This document shows, in pieces, positions 11,823 to 25,099 of a stretch of DNA of 64,000 bases. Under the pieces are notes generated by a model that worked only from the letters and a program-made list of their open reading frames with translations, was not told the origin of the DNA and ran no database searches. Every line of letters starts with the position of its first letter. Positions within the stretch are counted from its first letter, which is position 1. The position numbers and the translations under genes were made by a program. Origin of the DNA: Notospermus geniculatus. Taxonomy: Eukaryota; Nemertea; Pilidiophora; Heteronemertea; Lineidae. Location: the NCBI GenBank assembly GCA_002633025.1, contig NMRB01000220.1, positions 376,365 to 440,364 on the forward strand. Direction: 5' to 3'.

Positions 11823-13936
11823 ATGAGAATGGACCAAGCAAACTCGTCGTCCCCTAGGGTAGATGTGGCGTCAGTTTCAAGCTTGCAAACGTTACGGATC
11901 GTGCTTACAGCTCTTTCGCGGTACACATGGCTGGTTCCTGTCCTTATGGGTGTCCCGGGGAACGTCATCTCGATCCTCGTCGCCAACAGGCCACACAACA
12001 GGTCTCTTTCGCCGTGTATCTACATGACAGCCATGGCAGTTGCTGATACTGTATTTCTACTCGAGGTGACATGGTTCTATTCCACTTTTTACGTCGGAAT
12101 GCTCGATGGCGTGCTCACGTCCTTCAGACAAGCAGAAATTCTTTATCAGTAGGTAAAAGCGTGCACGACGTATTCCTTCTCTTGAAATCAAACTTAAAAG
12201 TTGCAAATGTTGGAAAACGTTGAAAGGGAAATAACAAGATACGACATCTTTTGCAGAAATTCCCGATTGCCTATCAAAGCAGCGGCTGAAACTTTTCAAA
12301 AGTGTTGAAAATATTGTACTTCCACTTCTATTTTTCTGAGTGCGATTACCTATACATGTATATGGATTTTCACACCTATCATAACTTCAATATGAAATAG
12401 AAATCGGGTTTCTAATTTCAGGTTTCATATCTTTATGATGTACACCAGCTCCATGCTTTCTGGTCTCTTCCTGACCGGAATGTCTGTGGATCGTCTTATC
12501 GCCGTCACCGCCCCGATGAAGGTTTCCATTCTTTGCACTGCCAAGCGAGCCAAGGCTGTTGTTCTCATAATTTCTGCCATCATCACTGCCGCCAATGTTC
12601 ATATATTTTATGTGATGAAATATGTATATGATAGTAGAACAGGTAAGGCGTGCTGGGTGGAAGTGACGCACATGTAGGTTACACCCCAGGACCAATATTC
12701 ATAAAACGACTTAAGTCTAATTTTGGCACTTTTCCTTTGTTAAACACAAAAGATAAGTGTCACACTTTGACTTAAGTATGTTTATGAATATGGACCCAGT
12801 AATAGAAATCCAAGCCATTTTCCTTTAAAGAGACGACAATATAGTACCCTGCTACTCGCATCCAGAAGCTCCGATGATTGTAATATTTGGGGGTTACAAG
12901 GCCCTCAGCTAGATTTTCAAACCATATAATTTTCGTTGTGGGTTGACCGTGATAATATCAGGGTTAGGGGGTCCAAAAACGAAGAGGGGTCACTGATCAG
13001 CGGAGAGAAGCAGTGAGCAGGCTGCCAGCGCCCATAGCAGTGAATCGCCCCTGCGGAGGAATCTAAGACCTCCAGTATTTCCAAAAACTCATCAGATTTT
13101 TCAACAAACACTATATTAATTCATATTGAACAAAAAGAGGATTTAGAAAAATATCCAAACCGAATAAATCGTGTTAAAGGGGAAATACCGATTTTAATAT
13201 TACTACTTTTTGAATACAACCTGGCCCTGATTGGTCAATTAGGCTACTGGTGTGTAACCTGTACATGTACAAACGTCCACTGGGTATTCACGAACATGTG
13301 TGGTGCGTGTATGTTCTCGTCGATAACACCACTTCAGCATTGATCAGCTTCATCCTCAATCGTTGTGTTTCAAAATCAACGACGATAGTCACATTCCCAG
13401 TCAGTACCTTGTTGTTCTTGGTTTCAGGTACTCGAGTGATAGACATCATTCACGAAAACAAGGTATTCGAAAGATTTGCCTCTTATTTTAACATAATATT
13501 GGGAACAGTCCTCCCCTTCGTCACAATTTTTACCAGCAACATCGTCATCATTATTTCTCTGAAACGGGCGTCACATCGAAGGAGAAAGATGTTAGACAAT
13601 ACGCAGTCAGAAAAACGGCAGAAAGGAAAACAACATTTAACAGTAATGTTGATCTTTGTGAGCGTCGCTTACATTGTGACGTCACTTCCGTATAGAACCT
13701 ATATACCGATCTTGAAGCTTCCCTCCATCGATTTAACGACGGTGTATTGGCGTCTTCGGTATACTGTGGGCGCCGCGGCAGTACTAAATCTGTGGTTCTG
13801 TAATTATGGGGTGAATTTTTACTTATATATTTGTGGAGGTGGTAAGCGGTATCGCAAGGATACAGTTCAGGTTTTTGCCAATTGTCTGAAGCTCTGTGGT
13901 TATGGGCGTAACGTTGGCAGAGAGAACGGCCGATAA
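11823..13936 (+). CDS. GPCR copy 3, class A peptide-receptor-like, intact mosaic copy
   Basis: Seven-transmembrane receptor, 351 residues from the ATG at 11823, or 349 from the in-frame ATG at 11829 that matches the start of copy 1. Exons are 11823-12148, 12422-12642 and 13428-13936, with intron phases 2 and 1 as in the other copies. It has an NSS sequon, GVPGN, a TM2 Asp (AVADT), VDRL, VLPF, TSLP and NFYLY. The protein encoded by exon 1 is identical to that of copy 4. Exons 2 and 3 and the 3' flank are almost identical to copy 1, without its frameshift. The copy therefore looks like a recombinant with a switch in intron 1. TM7 begins GAAAVLN where copy 1 has GAWAVLN. Confidence 0.92.
12689..12796. 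mobile_element. Small inverted-repeat MITE in intron 2 of GPCR copy 3
   Basis: The ends read GGACCAATATTCATAAAAC and GTTTATGAATATGGACC, with further self-complementarity inside (GACTTAAGT and ACTTAAGTC). It is missing from intron 2 of copy 1, although the exons are near-identical. A similar terminus occurs near 23685. Confidence 0.75.
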
Positions 13937-14699
13937 CGATTAGGTGTCACTCGGCAGAATTCGGTAGGCCTAATTTCTTTTCGTCGAAGAAGCCAGCCGT
14001 GTTTCACCACTCTCCTTTTAACGTTACACTCTGCGCTTGCCATGGACCTTTCGAAATATCGCCCTCTTTATTGCAAATGTATTTCACGAGACGAGTTTTC
14101 AAACCTGTTCAAAAAGTTCAGAAGTTCAAAAAACAACTTTTTAACTATCATACACTTTTTGCAGAAATATGATGCGAATCTTTTAATTTGACTGGCTCTA
14201 GCTATAGCTGAGCTCATTCCCTAGTTGCAATCCACGGAACTTTCCTTTGTGCGCTGGTCAAACGACCAGTCATTCACATGATTAAATCCGATCACCCTGA
14301 TATACTCTTTTCGAAAACCGATTGCAACAATTTTTGGTCTTCAATGGTCGGTCAGTCAAAGATAGGCCCATTGATCAGGTTTGCAATTGACCACAGATGA
14401 ACATGAGGTCTTATCAGCGAGTTCGCGACACCCGTAAGCCTTCCCCATTCAGTGTAACGAACGTGCCGACCCTATCTTTTGTGTTCACTGCGGGTAGTGT
14501 TCAGCTCTGTCGCTGGTGCTTTGGTCACAAATGTCCGAACAGAGTTTAGTCAAAGAGCGGGAATAGTGCAAATCTACATAACAAAGAAGTAACTGGCGAG
14601 CGGTATGGGAATTTTTAAATTTTCCATACAAGTTTTCTCTTTTTTGGACGCATATATTTGAAAAATTTCTTTTGGATGTTATTGCCATATGTGCATTCT

Positions 14700-15020
14700 A
14701 GTGCAACACGATCCAGTACCCAGAACCCTTGAAGACACCATTTTATGAAAACTTTGGTATTTCCTCTTCCTGAAAATGGCATCACATCCGGCCTTTTCCA
14801 CATGACTGACTGTGACGCACATTATACTGAACACGATACCCGAAAATGTCTCTACAGTCGAGCTATTATTTCCGTGTATTCATTATGAGCTTTCCCTCTT
14901 CTTTTTCGTCAGGAAAGGATCAGTCGGTGTACCCATAACCCTTGACGACACCATTTTATGAAAACTTTGGTATTTCTTCTTCCTGAAAATGGTAGTTTCT
15001 TTGCCATATCAGCCATTTGG
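14700..15020 (+). repeat. Intergenic spacer repeats between GPCR copies 3 and 4
   Basis: Two units of the same spacer family as at 10440-11385 (partial at 14713-14780, fuller at 14905-15020). Flanking sequence from about 15020 onward matches 11380-11820, so the spacer was duplicated together with the receptor gene. Confidence 0.7.
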
Positions 15021-15513
15021 GCAGTCATCTGTTCTTAACAAGCCGCTTATTTGCTTTCGACACCATATTGCCAGTACGGTTGAACTTCGGAAAACAACAG
15101 ATGAAATGGTCGTTTTCATAAATTTCCTGATAATTCTTCTTTAAAGTGAAACATTTATTATTGGAATATGGTGACCAAATTAGACTGATCAATGGCTACC
15201 ATATTGGTCTATATTTATTCCTGGTTATTTGTGTCCGTAGAGAAATGCTATATAGGGCCTACATACGTGTACGATGTGCATCGTGTTTACGATATTTCAA
15301 AAACAGGCCAGTCTACGTTGAAATGCAGTTGGAATATCCTCTTGACACTGGAAGCACGCGGAGCTGCGCTTGCAAACGGTTTGGGCAACCCTATCACTGA
15401 TATCAACTTCATACGTAAACATGTACATGTATATACTCTGATCACCGGATTGTGTTTTCTCTAAAGGTGACAGACAGGGTGTTATGTAACTTGCAAAAAT
15501 CCATTTGACCGGA

Positions 15514-17140
15514 ATGAGAATGGACCAAGCAAACTCGTCGTCCCCTAGGGTAGATGTGGCGTCAGTTTCAAGCTTGCAAACGTTACGGATCGTGCTTACA
15601 GCTCTTTCACGCTACACATGGCTGGTTCCTGTCCTTATGGGTGTCCCAGGGAACGTGATCTCGATCCTCGTCGCCAACAGGCCACACAACAGGTCTCTTT
15701 CGCCGTGTATCTACATGACAGCCATGGCGGTTGCTGATACTGTATTTCTACTCGAGGTGACATGGTTCTATTCCACTTTTTACGTCGGAATGCTCGATGG
15801 CGTGCTCACGTCCTTCAGACAAGCAGAAATTCTTTATCAGTAGGTAAAAGCGTGCACGACGTATTCCTTCTCTTGAAATCAAACTTAAAAGTTGCAAATG
15901 TTGGAAAACGTTGAAAGGGAAATAACAAGATACGACATCTTTTGCAGAAATTCCCGATTGCCTATCAAAGCAGCGGCTAAAACATTTCAAAAGTGTTGAA
16001 AATATTGTACTTCCACTTCTTTTTTTCCGAATATGCGTTTACCTATATATTGAATATTTCACACCTACCATTATTTCAGGTTTCATATCTTTATGATGTA
16101 CACCAGCTCCATGCTTTCTGGTCTCTTCCTGACCGGAATGTCTGTGGATCGTCTTATCGCCGTCACCGTCCCGATGAAGGTTTCCATTCTTTGCACTGCC
16201 AAGCGAGCCAAGGCTGTTGTTCTGATAACTTCTGGCATCATCATTGCCACCAATGTTCATATATTCTATGTGATGAAATATATTTATGACAGTAAATCAG
16301 GTAGGACGGACGGTGAAACCATGTGCATTGGCAAATTCATATGTAATAGTACATGTAGAGTACGTCGTGTATTTTCTGCTGATGCTTTTATCATTGAGCT
16401 TCTTTCATCCTCTACTTTGTTCTTCCAGTTCAAAAATCAAAAATTCTCCATTTCTGTGATAGAATCTTGGAATGCATATGAAAGGCGTTTTCTTCGTCTG
16501 TGCATAGACTGGGTCGCTCATACTTCCTCAAAACCTACAGTTCCTCAAACGGTGAATGCAAACTGAACCCTGGAATGTCGTTTGTTTCTTGTGGTATTGA
16601 TGATTACTTCCAAGATCGTACAATTGTTATCTTTTTGTCTTGTTGTTCTCTATTTCAGGAACACGCACGATAAACATGGTTCACGAAAACAAAATATTCG
16701 AAAGATTTGCCTCTTATTTTAACATAATATTCGGAACAGTCCTTCCCTTCGTCACAATTTTTGGCAGCAACATCGTCATCATTATAACTCTTAAAAGGGC
16801 CTCGAATCGGAGGAAAAAGATGCTGGAGAATTCACAGTCAGAAAAAAAGCAGACGGACAAACAACATTTAACAGTCATGCTGATCTTTGTGAGTGTCGCC
16901 TACATTGTGACGTCACTTCCGTATAGAATCTATATACCGATCTTGAAGCTTCCCTTCATCGATTTAACGACGGTGTACTGGCGTCTTCGGTATACTGTGG
17001 GCGCCTGGGCAATAACAAACCTTTGGATTTGGAATTATGGGTTGAATTTCTACCTGTATATTTGTGGAGGTGGTAAGCGTTATCGGAAGGATACCTTTCA
17101 GGTCCTTTCCAGTTGTCTACAGCTCTGCCGTGGTATATGA
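15514..17140 (+). CDS. GPCR copy 4, class A peptide-receptor-like, intact
   Basis: Receptor of 342 residues from the ATG at 15514; an in-frame ATG at 15520 is the alternative start. Exons are 15514-15839, 16080-16300 and 16659-17140. The landmarks match the family: NSS sequon, GVPGN, a TM2 Asp, VDRL, VLPF, TSLP and NFYLY, then CGGGKRYRKD. Distinct changes are AVTVPM after VDRLI (AVTAPM elsewhere), NLWIWNYG in TM7, and a short tail (QLCRGI). Exon 1 and about 300 bp upstream match copy 3 almost exactly, while exons 2 and 3 are clearly diverged. There is no Cys at the TM3 start or in ECL2. Confidence 0.92.
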
Positions 17141-20100
17141 GCGTGATTTTGGGAAAAGGAGAGGCCAATAGATTACGACCAGGGAGGGAAGTAGCTCTTC
17201 GTTACTGCCCGTGTTTGTTTAAAACCAAACTCCGTCGTTATCTCTACGAGGAGACGCCAGTTTTATCTTAAGACGCTCAGTTCAACGAATATGCCGTTGC
17301 CATGGGTTTTTCTTGGAAACGTCATCCTCACAATATCGCCAAACCATTTCTCGAGACGACTTTTGAGAGTTGAGTCTTCCGGAGTGGTCGAGAGGAGAAG
17401 TTTACAAAAGGATACATTTCTTGCAGCATGACGTTGTGAATCTTAAATTTCGACAGGTATAGCTTCAATGAAACCCATGTTTGAAAAGGTTTAACGCAAT
17501 ATCATCATGATTGGAGTTGTCATTTTATCACCATCACACGTTATAATACTGATCAATGCTTGCCATATCTTTATCTGCTATTGCAGTGTTTTACAATTAG
17601 CGTTTTGGTACAAGAATATCGGCAGTTCGTTGCACTCTAAAAATACGTTTTAAAATAAAACTCGAATATGTGCCAGCACTGGAGTTCGAGCGGTGGATCA
17701 TTGATACGTCCATGAAGGCCATTTGTTTGTATCTCTTCACAGTACATGAATGTCAAATTCATAATTCGGATACATCGAAGATGAAACTATAGAATTAATC
17801 TTCGTGGAGTCAATATTGACGACTCGTATGCTCAAATTGTGAGCATAATGGTCTTTGATATTGACTCCATGTTGATCACTCAATTATGTTATTGGAAGAA
17901 GGAGAGAAAATTAGGAGAAATATTGCCATCACTGTTATGGTAGCATGAAAATTTATTACAATGTTGCCAATCTCCAGGTTTCGTGAACATGTCGGCGAAT
18001 TGTCTGCAAAGAGACTTGAAGAAGCAGTGGATCTACGCCTGATCAATATTACCTTTTAGTTTGAAGACTCCCATTCCGTTGCTAACGGACCTCCTTTGTG
18101 TTCTTCTGTGTACCAATGCTACAGTTTTAAGTCAGTTTACGTCGCTCTTCCGCACATTGCTTTTAGCCAAAGTGTCTGCAGCACCACACCTACCGAGGAA
18201 CGCCATCCGTCGTATCCTGACATGCCTGAGTCTCTTCTTTATTCATTTCCGCACACATGTATACGCCGTTGCAATGGATTATGCTTGGAAACGCCGACAT
18301 TCACAATTGCGAATGCTTCTCACGAATTTTGAGTGCCGTCCTTTCCGCAGAGCCAGAGGCCAGAGAAAAAGGCAAGGATCTTTAACTAGCTTATCTTCAT
18401 TGCAGTATAACAATGATAAATGAAGCTTGTTATATTATTTGGCGCAGAATTGGCTTTGTTACCGTAATTACGGCGTATGTTTAGAATTTGACATCTTTCA
18501 ATATACCCTATGTGGATTTTGACACTGACCTGCGAAAGATTGTTGCTGTGAAAAGGAACGTCAATCATCGCAGGTACATGTACGCTCTTTCTCGCGATTT
18601 TGATCGCGAGCTGAGTCCGCAAAACAGAGACTGAGACGAGCAGTGCAACCAGTAGAATGGGATGAAGAATAACTGTATGGTTTTACTTTGCGTCTATACG
18701 CCATATCCCCCAACAATAGCTGTAGTCACGTTGTTATTGGACAAGGTACGTATCCATGTATCGATCAAAAATAAGATAAAAGCCTTCCAGTTAGGCCTAC
18801 TTTATGAATCTAGGCATACACCCTGTTGTCGACATTATTAATGCGTCATTTCATATCTGTTGCTATGGCAGCGACGTGATCTTTGGAGTGGAAATCATGT
18901 CATTATCTTTCCAGACAGAATGTCCAGGATGGTTTGGCCTCGGCCGAAATTAATGCCAGTGATTGGAAACGGGCATAATGATTGAATGACGCGTGGAAGC
19001 TCAAGTCGACTAGGCTGGCAGGTGGGACAAATCATCATACGACTTAATTTGATATCCCTCGACTCCAGGGAGACAGGCAAATTATCCTGCGGCTCTGTCT
19101 TCCTAGGTAAGTGGGCAGATCAGGCTACCGCAACAAACATGTGCCATGCGTTTACTTTACAGATCTGTACGTAAACAATGAGTTATTTCCTAACTAATGG
19201 TTCACAAATTCACAAACAGTGGGGCAGCTGGTATGTCTTGCAATCGAAATACAGACCCACATGTACTGGTACTGCTGTTGGGGACGGTGGTGGAGTGGAA
19301 ACATCAGTACCTTGACTTGTGCGAACAATTTGCCATTTGACCGATCTCGCGTCACCACACTTGCCCATCACAGCTTCATCACGAGACAGTCTTTCCCCAT
19401 CACAGCTTCATTACGAGACAGTCATTGGTGCCTGTAATGTTCCTGGATTTCTACGGTGGTGTACCGTATTACCGAAACACTAAAGAGAACACCAATCCCA
19501 TTGTTCGATGCCACAGAAGAGAGCACCGAACGAAAGGAAAGCCGTTCGCGTTGGCGTTTCGGGGGCTTTGCGAAAACTCCTCCGTGTATGCAAATCAAAC
19601 ATCCATCAGATACGTACGCTAAAAACTGTGCATCCATTGTGTGTGAATGTGGGCGTCTCCATCTTTCATCCTCTGGCAATTGCTTTAAAAAAGGACGTCT
19701 TTCATCATGGTAATGCCATGTCGTTATTTCTCTTGACATGAGGTTAATAAAAAGCAAGAAATGTCAAAAAGGTAGTGCTTTTCATCAAGTGCGCTTATGT
19801 AAGGTCGTATTCTGAGATCACTTCCTTTGCTTGGCGAGGTTGAATAGACTAACTGCTAATTCTGAGTGCACAATTTTTATTATTGCCAAAAACAAAAATA
19901 TTCAACATGCATTCGGAAATATCAACATGTGCGTTTATATACGTACTTGACGAAGTAAAATATCGTCCCAAACCAGCTGAACGGACCGTAAATATGATTA
20001 CCGCCATCGGCTCCTTTGATATTATGAACAAGAGGTATGCGCCATGAATGGACTGTATGTCGCTCATCATTTGCGTTGAGAATCCCGTTAGGTTTATGTT

Positions 20101-21945
20101 ATGCAACGTGTTACTGCGACGTTAATTGACCAATCAAGCTGCTTCCCCTGCATTTCAGTGATGACTAGCTCCATTGGCCAGAAATTCAACGGATATTCCG
20201 GAAGCAGATTCTTGTAGAGCAATAAAGTGTTGCATTTGAAAGTGAGAATGAAACCTGACCATGTTGTGGGTTACCCCGATAAATTAGAAGATTGGCGGCG
20301 TTCCCTCCGGTATTCATCACTCCCACAGTAGGGTTTTACCTCGCTCCTCTTCATCCATTGTGTGCTAGCATATGAAAAGGAGCAAAACCAAAACCCTGCT
20401 CTGGGAGGATGCTGGTATTGAGGTTCCTTTTTAACAGCTTCTTTCGTGCCAATGACACAATCGATCAGATTTACGGTCCGTCGCCTCCAAACAAATATTC
20501 ACCAGGTCATGAGGTGATTCACGCCAGTACGAGGTTTTAGCATCCCGTGAAAATAGATTATCTCAGTTACAGAAAATAGTAAATGCATTACCTTGGATCA
20601 CGACACTGAAGTGTTTTACAAAAATCACTGACGTAGAAAAGCAGCCTTATATAATTGACGACAAATTTGCAATATCAGAGTCAAGTTGATCCACGCAAAT
20701 GCGTGGGTTGGCAATGCCCGTGGTTAAAAAAGTTAAGATACGATACCGGTAACATTAAATGCAATACTCTGTTACACTACAGCACCAAAGCTTTTTTACA
20801 AATCCATGAAGACGTATAAAAGCAATTTTTTACGTTCTAGATAGGTTGTCGACGAAAATGCAATATTGAGCTTGCTTGAAACAGAATACAAAGTACTATT
20901 CACTTGATTATTTTCTGTTATTTTTGAAATGCCGATACACATTTCTTTTGATGATAAAAGCAATGCCTTGTTTCGTCGAAATTCATGACTATGTTTGCAT
21001 GAATGTGATTCTCTCGCCACTAAATGACTCGGGAGCGAAACAGAACAGCTTTCTTATTTCCAAAGGGCGAAAGTTTCTAAATGTAGCAGACACAAATTCA
21101 TTCACTTAGGTAGACCCAGTGGATCAGCCGGATAAGGAAGCAACATTATTGATAGTTGCTAATGGCTCTTCTTTTTCAGCCTGATTGCGTTTTACAAATA
21201 TAAGCCACCTGGTCCTGCATATATTAACCTCTAATGGTTTTAACCACTGAGGCCCCAAAACACATGATGAAAAATGGGAGAAATGCGGATCTTAATTTGT
21301 TTTGGCATTTGGCAGTATAGCCATAATTGGTTTGGGCCGTATTTGGCAGTATAGAAGAACCATCTTTGAACCTACCTCTTTTCATACTGCAGAAGAGGAA
21401 GAACATTGTGGTGTAAATTATGAGAGAAACGCACCAAATATTACCCTCATATTTTGTCCCTAAAGCCTGCCGCACACTGGAGCTGTCTGCTGAGCAAAAA
21501 GTCATTCGAGACCGTTCGCTCAGCAGATATCTCGCGTTGGCGCCTATTTTCGGTGAGCTTTCTGCCTCGTGAGGCAGAAATGGTTAATGTTGGAACTAAC
21601 ATTTCCTCATTTTACTTACATGTATAAAGAAATTCAAGAACTGCAATCGACTGTGACCGTATTCTTTGTGTGACGATTTGAACGCTTAGACTTTCCTCAT
21701 TCCACGTCAGCTTTGAACACCCAGCGCCACATTACACATGTAGGAAGGGTGGATACTAGTAGGACATTTCACGGACAATCATTCCTGTCACACTGACATA
21801 ATGGGATAAACTACGAACTGCTGTCATCAAATGGATACAGCACTAACTCCAGCTGTTGGCTGCCTGCATGACGTATCCCAATATCGTCATGGAATTCCCC
21901 CTCAGCACTTTTATTCCATCTGGACAACGCATTAACATCATTTGC
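17141..21945. other. Gene-poor intergenic stretch
   Basis: The first 550 bp is a diverged version of the 3' flank of GPCR copies 1 and 3. After that I find no supported coding exon. Visible items are an inverted repeat at 17805-17870 (TGGAGTCAATATTGAC and its complement), a 31 bp direct duplication at 19364-19424 (CATCACAGCTTCAT), and a MITE at 20308-20428. Confidence 0.5.
20308..20428. mobile_element. MITE-like inverted repeat
   Basis: The arms include TCGCTCCTCTTCATCCA and a complementary ATGAAAAGGAGC, flanked by AGGGTTTT and AAAACCCT. A related copy with the same core lies at 49478-49556. Confidence 0.6.
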
Positions 21946-22164
21946 TCAAAACAAATATACATAAAAGTATATAAACGTCACCACCACGGCACAACCAAAA
22001 ATAATTGCTACTTTGACTGGGGTCACGGTCGATGGGTTGTTCGGCTTCTTTGACGTTTTCTCATTGGAAAATGAGGCTGTGGATGACGTCCGCCGGACGC
22101 GACTCTGCAGAAGGTCACCCGATGACTTCCTGCTGCGAAGCATGTGAAACCTACCGGTATTCAT
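21946..22164 (-). CDS. Possible coding exon of a small single-pass membrane protein (uncertain)
   Basis: From the ATG at 22164 an open frame of 72 codons begins MNTGRFHMLRSRKSSGDLLQ. It has a basic, Ser-rich head of about 48 residues and then a hydrophobic segment (VAIIFGCAVVVTFIYFYVYLF), ending at a TGA. This resembles the cytosolic tail and signal anchor of a type II membrane protein, so it could be a first exon or a complete micro-protein. I do not recognise a family. No neighbouring exon could be linked to it, and chance is not excluded. Confidence 0.3.
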   Translation of the reverse strand: MNTGRFHMLRSRKSSGDLLQSRVRRTSSTASFSNEKTSKKPNNPSTVTPVKVAIIFGCAVVVTFIYFYVYLF

Positions 22165-23929
22165 CGTGGAACCTGTCACCTATAAGTTGCTGTACCTAAA
22201 CAAGAGGGCAAGATGTCCATGGCCAATCAAATCTTCACCATATTGCCTAAAATCCTGTTGTGAGAAAAGCATGCAGAATTATTATTAACTGGTGTTTACC
22301 TTCTCAATCATATTTTGCGGCCGGAAGACCACTGTTTACGTGTACGAAATCGGATAAATTGCCCGCAATATCTCTTAAAGTCATTGACCTTTTATCATTG
22401 TTTACCTTGATCAGCCATTGTTATCCGATCGGATATTTGATACAAGCAAGCCTTTAATTGCACCAGATACGTCGTTGCATTCCAGAATCGAAGTTGAATT
22501 CCAGAATGCCTCACACAGTACGTGACTACGAACACTACTCGACTTTGAGGTTCTGCACCGTCCATGAGAATAATGATTTCGACTCCTCGCCACCTGATCT
22601 ACCTATTGATTTATCTGTCCTGTGTCATCGTGACAAGAATTATCTTTCATATCCATCGCGAAGAAATGTCACTTTTCCAATAATATCCTATTTCTGAAGA
22701 ATGTTTCAAGCAACAGTGCATCCTCGTGTTACTGTTGTATGATTGTGACGTAACAACTGAGTTTCTGATCTATGTTACAGCTGTATGATCCATGTAAGCG
22801 TTGTATGATCCATGTAACAGTTATTTGAATCGTATGTGATCCATGTAACAGGTGTGAGATCCATCAAGTGTTAACCAAGCTCTCTTACCAAATGTGTCAT
22901 AGACATTAAAGTCTGACAACGATTCCAATTGGTAACGTCATATATCGTACTTACATCATCCATTTAAAGCCGAATCCAAAATATTGTTCGATTCCATTCA
23001 GATAATGGCGCGGAACAGTTGAAGTTTAAGCCAAATACTAGTACCGGTACTATTCCATCCAGATGATCGTACAGAATGATAGAAGCTTATACACTTCATA
23101 TCAAAAGCGGTTAAATGGTAAATGGCAATGTCTTTACCATCGATACAAAACTATACGTGAAGTCAAATGCCTCATCAGCAATGTTCTACAATATTGTTGA
23201 CATTCCGTTACCAAATTCCACAACGGTTGACATCCCTATTAATGCTCGTTTATATCCAATTTTTCGTACTGCAACTAACTCCTTGATGTCCCCAACGTAT
23301 ATACAATATCCTCTACTTCAAAGAAACGTGTTAGCGCCTGGATGAAGGAAACAGAATGCTAGCTTCTTCGCGGCCAGGGCATAATGCCAGTCTCTACCAG
23401 ATCCAAACGATTGCGGAAGCCATAGAGCTGATGTTTTGTAACCATTGGACACAGAAAGGCGGTTGCTTGGTATCTGCAACGATGGTAAGACGGTGATTGC
23501 TCAGCTGTGGTATGGCGGGCCGAAGAAGTCACAATACGTTATTTACCGTTCAACGGTATTCAAATACCGTTCAACGCCGAAATATAAGACCATTGCAAGA
23601 AGAATCGACCAGAACGTTGTAAGAAAAATATATTTCGTTGTAATAAAGATATTTTATCTTGCACGACTTAGACTTTAGTAGTTTTATGAATATGGGTCCA
23701 GATTTTCAACCCAAATACCCCAGATTAAACGGGCCAGTACTTCGGATAAATCACCCCTAATCGACTCGAACGAACTCACCCAGCATGCTATGTGTCGGCA
23801 TCTACCTTCAGAATATCAAAGTTTTATTGACTTCATCGTGATGTTAATCAACATTTAATCAAGAGAATAATCCAGTCCGCCTTTCTACAAAATACTGTTA
23901 CCGTTGATTTACCAGTTATTTCACTCCTC

Positions 23930-24066
23930 GTGTTCCGTGTTGTCTATATGTATCTGCTTTGTCTATCTTGCACCTTGCACATAGTTTCATTGTAATCTCA
24001 TGCCCATCAGAAATGTATATTTCTTAAAGCTCCAATAAATTATATTTGAATTTGAATTTGAATTTC
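23930..24066 (+). mobile_element. Probable 3' tail of a non-LTR retrotransposon (second copy)
   Basis: It ends AATAAATTATA followed by repeated TTTGAA units, like the tail at 4590-4668 and in the same orientation. The upstream part (TATCTGCTTTGTCTATCTTG) may be the end of the element body. Confidence 0.45.
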
Positions 24067-24144
24067 CATAGCCAGGTGTGATCACGGATCCATATCCACC
24101 TCCATCCATTGCTCTTCCTCAGGCCTGGTGCCACAACAGACGCC

Positions 24145-24519
24145 CATTCTACGTTGTGAGATACTTTTTCGATGTTTCACTTCTGACGAGACGAAAAGTA
24201 TCTCTACTGTATGAAGAATACCGCCATCTTGGATAGACATTCAGCCGCGTTAGGAGCACTACTTAATACGTACTGCGCATGCGTAGCAGCAACATAATAT
24301 CATACTTTTCTTGATCTTATGTACGCATAAATCTATAGTTTTAAGTAATTCATATATACAATGATGAATTTTCAAAAAATATGCGTATATCATGTAATTC
24401 TATAGACACCATCACCTGGGCACTATCTGGCGGACGAATGGGTTAGTAAATCGCCGGAACTGAGGACCCACTTCCGTTTCAAGATGGCGCGTATTGTTAT
24501 ACAGCCGAGTCGGACTCCC
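24145..24519. repeat. Dispersed repeat carrying an internal insertion
   Basis: The outer parts (24145-24235 and 24459-24519) are the reverse complement of 6709-6857. The central 223 bp (about 24236-24458) has no counterpart there. Either this copy gained an insertion or the GPCR-intron copy lost it. Confidence 0.7.
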
Positions 24520-25099
24520 NGTCTTTACAGGTGGTAGAGTGCCAGTCAAATCGAAGCAAGGCATAACGGAAGAGAGAGGTATCAAGTCTATGTAGTCAGC
24601 TGAGCGCAAGTATGGCATGATATCCGCTAGGGTTAGGATGGCGTGACTAGGGGCAGGAAGGAAGTAAAGGAAGGAAGGCCGAGGAAGTCCAAGCATTGTA
24701 CTGATAAAATGGAGTTAATAAATGGAGGATAAAAGTAAGTTTTATCGAACATAAATGTGTATGTCCAATGCAAATATACACTTAAAATAAATATGTTTGA
24801 TATCGAATTTTGCAACGGACATCATGCCATACGCAAGGCCCATGGGCCTAACTATGGGCGCTAAGTGCAAAAAAGGGACGTCGAAACGAGAACAAAGACA
24901 ACGAAACGAGGACAAAGAACCACGTAGAGGACATTAATTCTGTGAAACGAAGACATTGTTTTGCATAAAGAAAGGCCTATAATACATCAAAGATATCTCC
25001 TGCAAGGAGAAAATGTTTTGTTGTTGAGCATAAACAATCTACACGATGATACGAAGACAGCATGCACCAACAAGAAAAGGACGTTGCGAGACGAAGACA

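Noticed and set aside
19422-19757. 111-codon minus-strand frame
   Set aside because: No recognised domain, alternative frames are also open, and no splice partners were found.
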